Source: DATFKA01 sp042095835 (lineage in GTDB: Bacteria; Bacteroidota; Bacteroidia; Chitinophagales; Saprospiraceae). From it: a stretch of DNA of 64,000 nt. The translations under genes were made by a program, and so were the position numbers. Every line of letters begins with the position of its first letter. Position 1 is the stretch's first letter. The notes under the pieces were generated by a model. That model was not told the origin of the DNA. It searched no databases and was given only the letters and a program-made list of their open reading frames with translations. This document shows positions 34,617 to 43,040 of this stretch, piece after piece. The stretch lies in assembly GCA_042095835.1 (NCBI GenBank), contig JBELML010000016.1, forward strand, positions 10,469-74,468. Direction: 5' to 3'.

Positions 34617-35642
34617 TTGCTCAACATTGCACTTGGCGTTTTTATTCTTTGGTATTTTGCGAGCCAGCTAAAAGGGCAAACGCTCAATCGTATGTTTGGC
34701 GTTGCTATAGTTACTTTTCTAGCTTTCAGCGCTTTGCTTTTTCAAGCTCAACCCATTCTTGACCGATGGGATAACAAAGCCTATCCGCATCGCGTGGTCT
34801 TCTCCAAACAGACGCCTTATCAGAAAATTGCACTTACCAAAAATAAAGAGGAAGTTCGTTTATACATCAATCGCATCATACAGTTTTCATCGGTCGATGA
34901 GTATCGTTACCACGAAAGTCTAGCCCTTATTCCACTACAGCTGGTCCGTCATTGCGAAAGCGTTTTGGTCTTGGGCGGAGGAGAGGGTTTGCTGGTCAGA
35001 GAGCTGCTTAAGGACGAGCGAATTAAAAAAATAAAGGTGATCGATCTCGATCCAAGCATCTTTGAATTAGCAAGAACCAATCCATATGTAAAGCAAATCA
35101 ATCAAGGAGCATTGGATGATCCGAGGGTGGAAACCATTGCTATGGATGCAGGCCTTTTCTTACAGGAAACGGAGGAATACTATGATCTCATTATTGCGGA
35201 TCTGCCGGACCCCTCCAATGAAGCAGTAGCTCGCTTGTATTCTACTCGCTTTTTTAATATTGTCAAAGATCGCCTAAGTGCCGATGGTTTATTTGCGACG
35301 CAGGCCACTAGTCCATTTCATACTCGCAAAGCTTTTTGGTGTATTGCCGAAACCATCAAAGCATGCGGCTACCAATGGATACAACCCTATCACACCTATG
35401 TTCCGAGTTTTGGCGATTGGGGGTTTGTGGTTGCTGGCAAACGTACAAGAGCATTCCTGCCCTACCAAAATCAACTACCAAGTCAATATTTAGAACCTAC
35501 TATAGTGGCCCAGATGACACATTTCGCTAAAGATGCTGACCAACCTCAGGGACTTGTACCGAACCGCATTGATCGACCTAGTTTATTGGATTATTACCTG
35601 GAAGATTGGGGAAAATGGAGTAAGGAAGCGAATAAAAAGTAG
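34617..35642 (+). CDS. Spermidine-synthase-like methyltransferase-fold protein, N-terminally truncated
   Basis: The frame encodes one hydrophobic segment (FGLLNIALGVFILWYFA), a second (VAIVTFLAFSALLF), and then a complete polyamine-synthase domain. That domain has TPYQKIALTKNKEEVRLYIN, FSSVDEYRYHESLALIPL, VLVLGGGEGLLVREL, IKVIDLDPSIFELA, DAGLFLQETEEYYDLIIADLPDPSN and GDWGFVVAGKR. Long membrane forms of this family carry six or more helices before this point. Here the frame opens only after TGA at 34542-34544. The codons from 34545 to 34616 (for example QPIFFGLLN) still read like the family, but no ATG is present and the first start is TTG at 34617. The membrane half has evidently been lost, so it may be a remnant. 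Confidence 0.7.
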   Translation: MLNIALGVFILWYFASQLKGQTLNRMFGVAIVTFLAFSALLFQAQPILDRWDNKAYPHRVVFSKQTPYQKIALTKNKEEVRLYINRIIQFSSVDEYRYHESLALIPLQLVRHCESVLVLGGGEGLLVRELLKDERIKKIKVIDLDPSIFELARTNPYVKQINQGALDDPRVETIAMDAGLFLQETEEYYDLIIADLPDPSNEAVARLYSTRFFNIVKDRLSADGLFATQATSPFHTRKAFWCIAETIKACGYQWIQPYHTYVPSFGDWGFVVAGKRTRAFLPYQNQLPSQYLEPTIVAQMTHFAKDADQPQGLVPNRIDRPSLLDYYLEDWGKWSKEANKK

Positions 35643-35825
35643 ACCAAAACCAAGGAAACCTGAATCAATTATCTTACCCGATGTACATACATCTAGTTCG
35701 ATAATCCATCCAGGTCTTTCCTGTTGGTTTTTCGATGATCAATTTGTTTTGATCTTTTCGGGAGGAAAAATTCTTGTTACAAAGCTCTTTTTGGTTTTCT
35801 CTAAGAAAATTCAACCTAATTCTAA
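35643..35825. other. Intergenic region without a convincing gene
   Basis: A plus-strand frame crosses here from inside the synthase gene, but it has no family resemblance and ends in Lys/Ser-rich translation of AT-rich DNA. AATTCTAATTAGAATT, a perfect 16-bp palindrome, lies at 35818-35833. Confidence 0.4.
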
Positions 35826-35924
35826 TTAGAATTTTCTACCAGACTTTGTCGTCAAGGAATTTCCTGCAACAATTATTCCACCGCCGATTGCGAATGCGGC
35901 AAGTGCAATGTAAAGTACTAGCAT
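35826..35924 (-). CDS. Possible 32-residue single-pass membrane peptide
   Basis: An ATG (complement at 35922-35924) opens a frame translating to MLVLYIALAAFAIGGGIIVA followed by GNSLTTKSGRKF and stop. It has one clean hydrophobic helix with a Gly-rich centre and a basic tail, the usual design of small membrane proteins. It lies in a 585-bp gap with no other gene. The stop overlaps a 16-bp palindrome that could end the transcript. I see no strong ribosome-binding site and recognise no family. Confidence 0.4.
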   Translation of the reverse strand: MLVLYIALAAFAIGGGIIVAGNSLTTKSGRKF

Positions 35925-36140
35925 AATAAAATCAGTTGTTATAATTAATAAAATAGTTCCACAGTTATGCGAACGAACAACATCATTTGAAATGCAATGG
36001 GATAAAAACTTGTACTTAGTTAAACTACAATAACTGGGCCAAGTATCTTTACGAAATGAGCTTTAGAAAGGAATTGTTCTATGGGAAGGTCCTAAACTTT
36101 ATGCCTACAATATGCAGAAAATTCAGCGATTATTAAAAAT
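35925..36140. other. AT-rich intergenic region
   Basis: No gene recognised. It should contain the promoter of the 32-residue peptide, reading leftward. Confidence 0.35.
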
Positions 36141-36163
36141 AATCTTAAGAAAATTTTAAGATT
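36141..36163 (-). terminator. Hairpin terminator for the ComEA-like gene
   Basis: On the minus strand AATCTTAAAA and CTTAAGATT form an A/T-rich stem followed by ATTTTTAAT, about 65 bp after the stop codon. Confidence 0.45.
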
Positions 36164-36227
36164 TTCCTACTTCCTCCTATTTAGGGCTCCATTACTAAAG
36201 CTTTTCGAGATACAAAGGGCCAGTTTA

Positions 36228-37091
36228 CTACTGCTCCGCAAAGAGCAAATATGGTTTTAAACGATCAAAATAGCCCTCCGGTACGCCCTTTATGCTTTTT
36301 AACATATCAAAATTTTTATAATCTCCGTGCATCTGCCGATAAGAAGTGAGTAGCTGCGCTTCCTTTCTACCCAAATAAGGATGAGCAGCCAATTGCTTAG
36401 CAGCCAGGCGATTGACATCTATTGGTGTCACTACTCCAGAGCAAGTTAGCTGTGGCCTGATTTGCAGAAAAGTACTATCCGGCAACCCATAAGTTTGGCC
36501 TACCTGATCTACTTGATGAAAGCCCCCTAAGCGATCCCTAAACTTGACGATCCGCTTCGATAATACAGGACCGATCCCTCGCAGTTTTTGCCATTCCTCT
36601 GCACTTGCTGAGTTGATAGCAAGGCTCTGTTGTTTCTTTGTTCGGGTTTGACTGGCATATTTTTTATAGTTTCTTTTGAGTGGCCGCTCCAATTGGATAA
36701 ATGGCTCTAATCGAAAATAGAATGCGGTATCCATCCCATATATTTTGAGCATATCTTTGCTTTTATAAAAGCGGCCTCCTTTTGCTCTGTAATTCACTAT
36801 CGTCTTAGCTATTCGATTTGTAAATCCGAGTAAGCGCATCTGCTCTACATCTACTTTATTGGGATCAAAGGCAAAAAGAGAATCCTTTCTGGTCTTTTGA
36901 TTACTCCCTTGACTTGGCTGAGGCCTTAAATCAGACTCTTGAAACTCCAATGCTATCCAGCTCAAGTTAGGAGCTGCCGATGAAACATATTGCTGGTAAT
37001 AATTGGGGCCTGCAAAAGCGCCGAATAGTAATAGGCTGAAAATGAGGATCCCCTGGCGTTGGTTTTTATGAAAATGCAGAAATTGGTTCAT
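36228..37091 (-). CDS. ComEA-like helix-hairpin-helix DNA-binding protein
   Basis: 287 residues from the ATG at 37091. This gives MNQFLHFHKNQRQG followed by one membrane helix (ILIFSLLLFGAFAG). Longer frames upstream run into a repeat element and are unlikely to be translated. Three helix-hairpin-helix repeats follow: VDVEQMRLLGFTNRIAKTIVNYRAKGGRF (about 82-110), SASAEEWQKLRGIGPVLSKRIVKFRDRLGGF (about 160-190) and VNRLAAKQLAAHPYLGRKEAQLLTSYRQMHGDY (about 225-257). It should bind double-stranded DNA at the membrane, as ComEA does in DNA uptake. The comEC gene directly upstream on the same strand supports a DNA-import pair. Confidence 0.82.
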   Translation of the reverse strand: MNQFLHFHKNQRQGILIFSLLLFGAFAGPNYYQQYVSSAAPNLSWIALEFQESDLRPQPSQGSNQKTRKDSLFAFDPNKVDVEQMRLLGFTNRIAKTIVNYRAKGGRFYKSKDMLKIYGMDTAFYFRLEPFIQLERPLKRNYKKYASQTRTKKQQSLAINSASAEEWQKLRGIGPVLSKRIVKFRDRLGGFHQVDQVGQTYGLPDSTFLQIRPQLTCSGVVTPIDVNRLAAKQLAAHPYLGRKEAQLLTSYRQMHGDYKNFDMLKSIKGVPEGYFDRLKPYLLFAEQ

Positions 37092-37156
37092 TAAATTTGT
37101 GTTTGATGGTGAAAAATACTTGGCTAACGATTGGGTCATCACATCAAACAGATTGA

Positions 37157-37169
37157 CAATAGGCGCTAT
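37157..37169 (-). promoter_or_regulatory. Shared 13-bp word upstream of the ComEA-like gene
   Basis: CAATAGGCGCTAT occurs here and at 54047-54059. Both copies are on the same strand, 54-66 bp upstream of a minus-strand start codon, and both lie next to a repeat element. It could be a shared promoter element or a piece of a repeat. Confidence 0.25.
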
Positions 37170-37170
37170 T

Positions 37171-37334
37171 TTAGTAACGGACAAAGAATAAGTCCCGCAT
37201 TTTGATCGAGAAGGTTTTGTGCCAAGACAAGGCAAAAAAAGTAGGCAATGCAGGGCATTGACGAGGCTTTTTAACGCCGTATTGGTGCAAAAGATTCCAT
37301 CAAAATCGGTAAGTTGTTTTTTGGCTGTTACTTA
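37171..37334. repeat. Intergenic hairpin element, family A copy 5
   Basis: 164 bp from TTAGTAACGGACAAAGAATA to GGCTGTTACTTA. It is nearly identical to the inverted copy at 18491-18654. The core is GGCAAAAAAAGTAG, CAATGCAGGGCATTG, CGAGGCTTTTTAACG. Its right end runs into the 3' end of comEC and supplies that gene's last 11 codons and stop. Confidence 0.88.
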
Positions 37335-39402
37335 ACTTCTTGAGGTTTATAAGAACATCTCCATCTTTTCTCATTTGAAACAAGTCCATATCTGGCGGTT
37401 TTTGACTTAGGAAAAGTTGTCCAGTTTTCTCCGAAACCAAGGGGCCTAAAACCAGTAATTGACCTACTAAATCCTGGATTTTATTGCACTCACTCGCTTG
37501 AATATCCTTATTGAGTATGACAATGTCAGCACATGGAAGGGACTGCCATTCTTCGGGCTTAGGCATGGATTGAAGAAGTAGAATTGTTTTGTCCGTGATA
37601 TTAAAGTATGGGTTCTTGGACAAGGTATATCTTTGCTGCTCTTGGACTCCTTTGAGCCTAAATAATTGCTCCTCCAGGTAGCGTATGCTTACCAGAGCCT
37701 GTTCATCAGCTGCGAAAGTCATAGCACCTCGCCCAAGAATCCAATTGATGACTATTTCCTTTTTATCCTGATGGAGGTAACATATCACCTGTCGCTCTCT
37801 CTGCTGGGCCTCCAAGATCCGAACGGTAGTCAGTACGGCTATAAGTCCTACTAGCAGAAGACTATATCCTCTGCTCGGTTTCTTTAACCAAAATGCAAAC
37901 CCAATGATCAAGAGGTACAATAGCAACAAGGTCCAATCCGAGATTTGGAGTTCGCTCAAAACACTAGCAGGTAAGGCAGCAATATACTCCATCGATTTAT
38001 TCATTGCTTCTAAAAGTAGAGCTAGGATACTATTGATGATAGCAGATAGGAATGGTATTGGATACGTCAGCAGGAATAGGATTCCAAGCACAAGTACAAT
38101 GGTCGCTAGCGGCACAACGACCAAGCCAGACAAACTGAAATAAGTAGGAAATTGATGAAAATAATAAATACTCAAAGGAGCTGTGCCCAATTGAGCCGCG
38201 ATACCCAGTGCCGTCAACTGCCATGCATAATCTAATCCACGATTCTTCCATACAATTTGGCGATAGAGTATTGGTTGAAAATACACAATCGAAGCCAATG
38301 CCAAATAGGAGAATTGAAACCCAAGACTAAAAAGGGACAATGGATTAAAGAATAAAATAATAAAGGCCGAAGCAGCAATCACATTCCAAATATTAGCTTG
38401 GCGATAAAGTTGTCGCCCCAATAGGAAGATGCTAAACATGGTGGCCGCTCTCAACACCGATGGTGAGGCTCCCGAGAGCAAGGCAAAAAGCCAAATACAA
38501 AGGATCGACAACATGGCTTTAAGTATTCTTTGCTCTATCTTTTCTTTGAGCAAAAAACCTAGGAGAAAATGGACAAAATACGCTACGATTCCAACGTGCA
38601 TCCCTGATACTGCCAGGACATGCATAGCGCCAACCGCTGCGTAATCCGCTTTTATCTTGGGATTCAATTCATTTTTTTGTCCCAAGACCAAAGCAGCAAG
38701 CACACCCGCCTGATCTTCTTTGAAATGTCGCTTTATTTTCGCCGCTTGTTTATGCGCAAAAGCAATAAAATAACTACGCAATGGGCGCCAAGGCGGTGCT
38801 TGCTGGAGTTGGCAGAGTGCATGAGCCTCGATCTGTAATTGGGCAAGGATACCCTGCCTAAACATATACTTTTGATAATCAAAGCCGATGGGTGACTTTG
38901 CAGGAGCAATAGGTTTCCAGCTCCCTTTGGTGATCCAGCAAGAACCTGGACTCAAATATAGATCGGCCGGGAGGTAGGCTACCGCCTTTCCGGAGGCAGC
39001 TTCCCATTGCCCCGGCCTTGATCCTATACCCAAAATAGTCAATAGAACTTGTTTATTTTTCTGGGATCGAGTCAGTTTGACTTGGTCAATATGTATCAGA
39101 TAATACTGTTGTGTTTGTGCCTGTTTGACGAGGTGATCTTTAGCTTGTCCAGGTAGGTGTACTTTCCAAGAAAGCAGGCCCATGAGCAGCATTCCCAAAA
39201 ACAAGCAAAAGGTATTGAGTCTACGACCATTGAGTCCCAGACTTTGCCAGGCAAAGTAGGTGAGCAGCGTAAAGCAGAGTAAAACGCTAAGTAATACGTA
39301 GACTGAACTGATGGAAGCTAAGCACCCATTCGCTGCTAAAACTATACCTGCGATAAAAGGGAGGAGCAAACGCACAAAAGGCAGCTCTTGCCATTGAATC
39401 AT
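37300..39402 (-). CDS. comEC: ComEC/Rec2 family DNA-uptake channel protein
   Basis: A 700-residue polytopic inner-membrane protein of the ComEC family, which carries single-stranded DNA across the membrane during transformation. The N-terminal membrane segments and OB-like DUF4131 region cover about 1-210. The competence domain (about 225-510) includes LAALVLGQKNELNPKIKADYAAVGAMHVLAVSGMHVGIVAYF. The C-terminal part (about 520-690) lacks the HxHxDH metal motif of the beta-lactamase-like domain seen in longer homologues. The final LSNSQKTTYRF is encoded by the repeat element at 37171, so the native C-terminus may have been replaced. Confidence 0.9.
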   Translation of the reverse strand: MIQWQELPFVRLLLPFIAGIVLAANGCLASISSVYVLLSVLLCFTLLTYFAWQSLGLNGRRLNTFCLFLGMLLMGLLSWKVHLPGQAKDHLVKQAQTQQYYLIHIDQVKLTRSQKNKQVLLTILGIGSRPGQWEAASGKAVAYLPADLYLSPGSCWITKGSWKPIAPAKSPIGFDYQKYMFRQGILAQLQIEAHALCQLQQAPPWRPLRSYFIAFAHKQAAKIKRHFKEDQAGVLAALVLGQKNELNPKIKADYAAVGAMHVLAVSGMHVGIVAYFVHFLLGFLLKEKIEQRILKAMLSILCIWLFALLSGASPSVLRAATMFSIFLLGRQLYRQANIWNVIAASAFIILFFNPLSLFSLGFQFSYLALASIVYFQPILYRQIVWKNRGLDYAWQLTALGIAAQLGTAPLSIYYFHQFPTYFSLSGLVVVPLATIVLVLGILFLLTYPIPFLSAIINSILALLLEAMNKSMEYIAALPASVLSELQISDWTLLLLYLLIIGFAFWLKKPSRGYSLLLVGLIAVLTTVRILEAQQRERQVICYLHQDKKEIVINWILGRGAMTFAADEQALVSIRYLEEQLFRLKGVQEQQRYTLSKNPYFNITDKTILLLQSMPKPEEWQSLPCADIVILNKDIQASECNKIQDLVGQLLVLGPLVSEKTGQLFLSQKPPDMDLFQMRKDGDVLINLKKLSNSQKTTYRF

Positions 39403-39474
39403 GGTAGTGGCTTAAAATAGTTCGCTTGCTAATCAGAGGGCTGGTAAAAAGATAAGCTTTTTAGTTTATCTTTA

Positions 39475-39509
39475 TTTGATTGCATTTTAGGGCTTCTTTC
39501 CTAGATTTG
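39475..39509 (+). promoter_or_regulatory. Candidate promoter upstream of the GNAT gene
   Basis: TTTG at 39475-39478 and TAGATTTG (TAnnTTTG) at 39502-39509 lie about 140 bp before the GNAT ATG. Confidence 0.3.
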
Positions 39510-39648
39510 CAAGCTTGACTTTGTCAGCTAGCTAGCAAAAACCTAAAATCATAGGAAAGAATATACACAACAGCAAGTCTTTTTACGATGTTCATTGATA
39601 GGAGAACTGAACATATCGGACTGACTCTTTTACACGCTAAATCTATTT

Positions 39649-40239
39649 ATGCAAAAATACTTACTCGATATAGAGACCGCATTACTAACACCCCGCACCG
39701 TTTTCCGTAGGATGCGGGAAGGAGAAGGGAAAGCTTTTTACAAGCTTTTCCAAACCAACAATCCCGAGCTCAAAGATTTTTTTTCGGACCTCCTACAAGA
39801 AACTAATGGAGAAGACCAAAGCGAATTCTGGGTTCGGAAAAAAATTGCCGAATGGCTTATTAATGAAAGTTATTACTTCTCGATCTGGGAAAAAGAATCT
39901 GCTAAACTCATTGGTTTCATTGCCTTAGTTGATGTGGATTGGGCGCTTCCTAAAGCAAGGGTACGCTTTTTTGTAGACCGCCACTTCACCCAACAAGGAA
40001 TCATGACAGAAGTCCTCAATAAACTAGTGGTGTTTTCCTTCGAACAATTAAAGATGCAAAAGCTCAGCATCCGAGCAGGTATGGAGCATATAGCTCAGCA
40101 AAGGTTGGCCAGAAAATGCGGTTTTAACCGAGAAGGTGACTTGAGAGCTGAATTGAAGAAGTCAAGCGGAGAGATTATGGATGTAATGCTGTTTGGACTA
40201 TCCTATACCAGCTATGAAAAATATGAGCTTGGAGCCTAG
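39649..40239 (+). CDS. GNAT family N-acetyltransferase
   Basis: A 196-residue acetyltransferase of the RimJ/RimL-like GNAT group. It has LTPRTVFRRMREGEGKAFYKLF at the N-terminus and YYFSIWEKESAKLIGFIALVDVDWALPKARVRFFVD as the beta-strand core. The acetyl-CoA region is FTQQGIMTEVLNKLVVFSFEQLKMQKLSIRAG, and the family ending is RLARKCGFNREGDLRAELKKSSGEIMDVMLFGLS. The Q/R-x-x-G-x-A loop appears as QQGIMT. It probably acetylates a protein N-terminus or small amine; the acceptor is unknown. A family B repeat begins 6 bp after the stop. Confidence 0.85.
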   Translation: MQKYLLDIETALLTPRTVFRRMREGEGKAFYKLFQTNNPELKDFFSDLLQETNGEDQSEFWVRKKIAEWLINESYYFSIWEKESAKLIGFIALVDVDWALPKARVRFFVDRHFTQQGIMTEVLNKLVVFSFEQLKMQKLSIRAGMEHIAQQRLARKCGFNREGDLRAELKKSSGEIMDVMLFGLSYTSYEKYELGA

Positions 40240-40245
40240 TCAATT

Positions 40246-40488
40246 TAGGGCAAGTACATTAAAATAAAAACTTAAAAAGGAATGCTTATTACTCGAAATT
40301 AAGTGCGAAAAAGGTCATAAGTGAAGTGCGGGATGCCGCCTAGGCATTGTTTGAGCGGAGCGAGTTTGGCTAGGCAAGATTTTTTTGCTTCGTTTTTGTA
40401 TCGAATGATCCCGAAGTAAATTCGGGAAAGATGCTAGCGCGGTTTTGAATTGGAGTTTCAGTTTAATTTTTTTGGTGCGTTTGCCCTA
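40246..40488. repeat. Intergenic repeat element, family B copy 2
   Basis: About 243 bp, inverted relative to 14875-15127. Ends are TAGGGCAAGTACATTAAAAT and GGTGCGTTTGCCCTA. All interior blocks of copy 1 are present in reverse order, including TGCTTATTACTCGAAATTAA, GCCGCCTAGGCA and GCTTCGTTTTTGTATCGA. The variable loop here is the palindrome CCCGAAGTAAATTCGGG. Confidence 0.88.
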
Positions 40489-40546
40489 TAGTCAATCAGA
40501 AGGAGGCGTATTAAATTGTAAAATTTAATACGCCTCCCTACCAATA

Positions 40547-41530
40547 TTAGTTATTGCCCATCCCTACAAACTCATAGTCGGCTTTCTTAAAGGTGAGTGT
40601 TTCTTTATTCACTTTGGTGACCTTCCAGGTATCGGTATCAGCTGGGACTTCTTTTTTCTTCTTTAATTTAAATTTCTTGGGTTTTTCTTCCTCAGCAACT
40701 TTTTGGGTTACTATGGATTCCATAACCATCCCATCTATTTTTTTAAGTTCTTCGTTGTATTCGTAGTTGGTAAAGCGCTGCATAAGGTTTTCCATCCCAT
40801 TTTTCCAGTATTCCGCTAAATCTGGGCTGGTATAAAACTTAAAAGTATGCTCTTCATCTTCACCTGTATACTCGTTGCAGGTGTAGCCGGCAACACTTTT
40901 AGTCGTGCCAGTTTTAGTAATACTCATGGGCTTAGGAATATCGGTATCGCTAGACGAACTGACCCTACCCGCTAAACTGATAAAAGAAGGAAGCGCTTGT
41001 GCAGTCTTTTTTCCTTTATCATCAACCATGTACATGACAATGACGTCATTTTCGATATCCATGATCATCGTATTAGTGCCATTATCTCCTGGCTGCTCAA
41101 CCGCAAAGATAGACTCGGAGCTACTATAAAAATACCTCGCTTGATCCAGCTCTTGGCCACTACCTACTTCTACATCTAGTAGAAGATCAAAAAGATATTG
41201 TTCTTGAATATTGGAGGCATCATTCATAGAACTCAGCATCCCATCCAACATTTCTTGATAATTCCGATAGACGAGCGTATCTCCATTCTCTACTCGACGG
41301 ACGCTATCCTGGCGGTAGCTCTCTCTAGCTAAATCTTCAAAGTAACTATCAATTTTCTTTTGGAGTTGTCGAGCAACGGCTTCGGCCAATGCTTCGGCAA
41401 TCATATCTTCCGCTTTATTCTCCAAACTACGAGAAGCTTTACGGACGATATCTTTTAAAATTTGGCCATTGGCGAGTTGTGGACCAAAGCCGATAAGTAA
41501 ACAGAAAACAAAGGTAGTAATCGATTTCAT
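40547..41530 (-). CDS. DUF4412 domain exported protein
   Basis: 327 residues with signal peptide MKSITTFVFCLLIGFGPQLANG. Residues about 25-110 are charged helices (RKASRSLENKAEDMIAEALAEAVARQLQKKIDSYFEDLARESYRQDSVRRVENGD). From about 115 the DUF4412 pattern appears: YFYSSSESIFAVEQPGDNGTNTMIMDIENDVIVMYMVDDKGKKTAQALP, then KSVAGYTCNEYTGEDEEHTFKFYTSPDLAEYW. The family is exported and of unknown function; the fold resembles LolA-type beta-sheets. The helical N-terminus is an extension relative to the core domain. Confidence 0.75.
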   Translation of the reverse strand: MKSITTFVFCLLIGFGPQLANGQILKDIVRKASRSLENKAEDMIAEALAEAVARQLQKKIDSYFEDLARESYRQDSVRRVENGDTLVYRNYQEMLDGMLSSMNDASNIQEQYLFDLLLDVEVGSGQELDQARYFYSSSESIFAVEQPGDNGTNTMIMDIENDVIVMYMVDDKGKKTAQALPSFISLAGRVSSSSDTDIPKPMSITKTGTTKSVAGYTCNEYTGEDEEHTFKFYTSPDLAEYWKNGMENLMQRFTNYEYNEELKKIDGMVMESIVTQKVAEEEKPKKFKLKKKKEVPADTDTWKVTKVNKETLTFKKADYEFVGMGNN

Positions 41531-41793
41531 TTGTTTAAAAATTCAGTAATTATTCGAAAGTAAAGCAATTACAAAATTTTTAAAAAAAATGTAACCGCTC
41601 CGCTCTCGCATAATCTTTTTTAATCATCACCGATTGTTGATTTTATGATTAAATAAGATCATGCTCATTTCATTGAAATAAATATGGTTAAAAAGTTAAG
41701 TCTTAAGTATATGTATTGAGCATAGGCTTTTATAACATCGTCGAGCAAAAACTAAAGTAAAAATACAGAAGTTGATGGACATGAAAAATGCAA
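41531..41793. other. AT-rich spacer
   Basis: No gene or repeat recognised. It should hold the promoter of the DUF4412 gene and ends at the terminator of the RRM gene. Confidence 0.35.
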
Positions 41794-41828
41794 AGAGCCA
41801 TTTTTTACATCAAGTAAAAAATGGCTCT
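41794..41828. terminator. Bidirectional terminator after the RRM gene
   Basis: AGAGCCATTTTTTAC and GTAAAAAATGGCTCT form a perfect 15-bp stem with a five-base loop. The A/T tracts lie inside the stem. It lies 48 bp past the stop of the RRM gene on the minus strand. Confidence 0.8.
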
Positions 41829-41875
41829 CGTTCTTCAAATATTACTAGAAAACGTGCACATCCTGTGTATGATCT

Positions 41876-42931
41876 CTAGTAGTCCTCATTATTATAGCTA
41901 TCATCATTTTTGTTGATGCTATCATCATTCTTATTGTAGTTATCATCTCCTTTATTGTAGTTATCACCGCCACCACTATTGTAGTTATCACCACCTCCTT
42001 TGTTGTAGTTGTCACTGCCACCACTATTGTAGTCATCATCGTAGCTCCTTCTTTTGCGTCTGGGTCTGTTGTAGCTATCATCATAACCGCCACCGCCGCT
42101 GTTATAGCCGCCACCACCGCCTCTGCGGTCATAGCCGCCACCACCGCCTCTGCGGTCATAGCCACCACCACCGCCACCACGACGATCATAACCTCCGCCA
42201 CCACCGCCTCTGCGGTCATAGCCGCCACCACCGCCACCACGACGATCATAGCCTCCGCCACCACCGCCGCCACGACGATCATAACCACCACCGCCACCGC
42301 GACGATCGTCATCATAACCTCCGCCACCGCCGCCGTAGCTATCTTTCTTTAGATTTTCGCGAAACTCCTCCATACTGATACGGTTCTCATCATAGCTACT
42401 GCGTCTATCTTGGTTTCTATCTCGATCACCACCGCGATCGTAACCGCCACCACCGCCTCTGCGATCGTAACCGCCACCACCGCCTCTGCGATCATAGCCA
42501 CCGCCGCCGCCTCTGCGGTCATAGCCTCCGCCGCCACCGCGGTTTCCATAGCCACCGCCGCCGCCGCGACGATCATAACCACCGCCACCACCGCCTCTGC
42601 GATCATAGCCACCACCATAGCCACCACCGCCGCCACCACGACGATCATAGCCACCACCGCCGCCACCGCGACGATCATTATTATTACCTTCCTGGGGTGC
42701 TGATCTTTTTACGATGATCACGTTACCATCTAGCTCATTTTCATTTAGGGCTTCAATTGCAGCGAGAGCTTCCTCATCATTGGGCATTTCAATAAAACCA
42801 AATCCACGGGACTTTCCCGTTTCATGGTCCATGATGACTTTAACAGATTCAACCTCACCATAGCCTTCAAAAACCTGACGAAGTGCGTCGCTGTCGGTGT
42901 CAAAATTCAATTTTGCGACAAAAATGTTCAT
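41876..42931 (-). CDS. RRM RNA-binding protein with long Gly/Tyr/Arg-rich tail
   Basis: 351 residues. Residues 1-78 are a complete RNA recognition motif with RNP2 IFVAKL and RNP1 KSRGFGFIEM. From about 85 to 280 the sequence is a low-complexity array of GGGGGYDRRGG units, interrupted at about 165-195 by a charged segment (SYDENRISMEEFRENLKKDSYGG). The tail (about 285-351) changes to DNYNKGG / KNDDSYN repeats and ends NNEDY. Bacterial RRM proteins of this type are usually 80-150 residues with a short tail, so this tail is exceptional. RGG/YG arrays bind RNA and drive condensation in eukaryotic proteins. Mirror ORFs on the other strands are repeat artefacts. Confidence 0.93.
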   Translation of the reverse strand: MNIFVAKLNFDTDSDALRQVFEGYGEVESVKVIMDHETGKSRGFGFIEMPNDEEALAAIEALNENELDGNVIIVKRSAPQEGNNNDRRGGGGGGYDRRGGGGGGYGGGYDRRGGGGGGYDRRGGGGGYGNRGGGGGYDRRGGGGGYDRRGGGGGYDRRGGGGGYDRGGDRDRNQDRRSSYDENRISMEEFRENLKKDSYGGGGGGYDDDRRGGGGGYDRRGGGGGGGYDRRGGGGGGYDRRGGGGGGYDRRGGGGGGYDRRGGGGGYDRRGGGGGYNSGGGGYDDSYNRPRRKRRSYDDDYNSGGSDNYNKGGGDNYNSGGGDNYNKGDDNYNKNDDSINKNDDSYNNEDY

Positions 42932-43040
42932 TTCAAAAAAGTAAAAAAATTAAAAAATATGTGTTGAAAAAATATCTATGCAGTGTCTCGATATGCTGAA
43001 TAAGTTATTTCAAGAAGAAATACAATCAACAACTTTATGA
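42932..43040 (-). promoter_or_regulatory. Long leader region of the RRM gene
   Basis: An AT-rich segment between the RRM start and repeat element E1. RRM proteins of this type are often cold-regulated through a long 5' leader, but no specific structure can be read here. Confidence 0.25.

Noticed and set aside
35533..35829. 98-codon plus-strand ORF after the spermidine-synthase-like gene
   Set aside because: It begins inside that gene in another frame and shows no family resemblance. The small minus-strand membrane peptide is a better candidate in this gap.
37092..37235. N-terminal extension of the ComEA-like protein from a start at 37235
   Set aside because: The extension is translated from repeat element DNA and promoter sequence. 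The ATG at 37091 gives a normal membrane-anchored N-terminus.
41845..42703. Long alanine/valine/threonine-rich ORFs on both strands over the RRM gene
   Set aside because: They are translations of the GGY/RGG codon array in other frames. The RRM frame explains the sequence.
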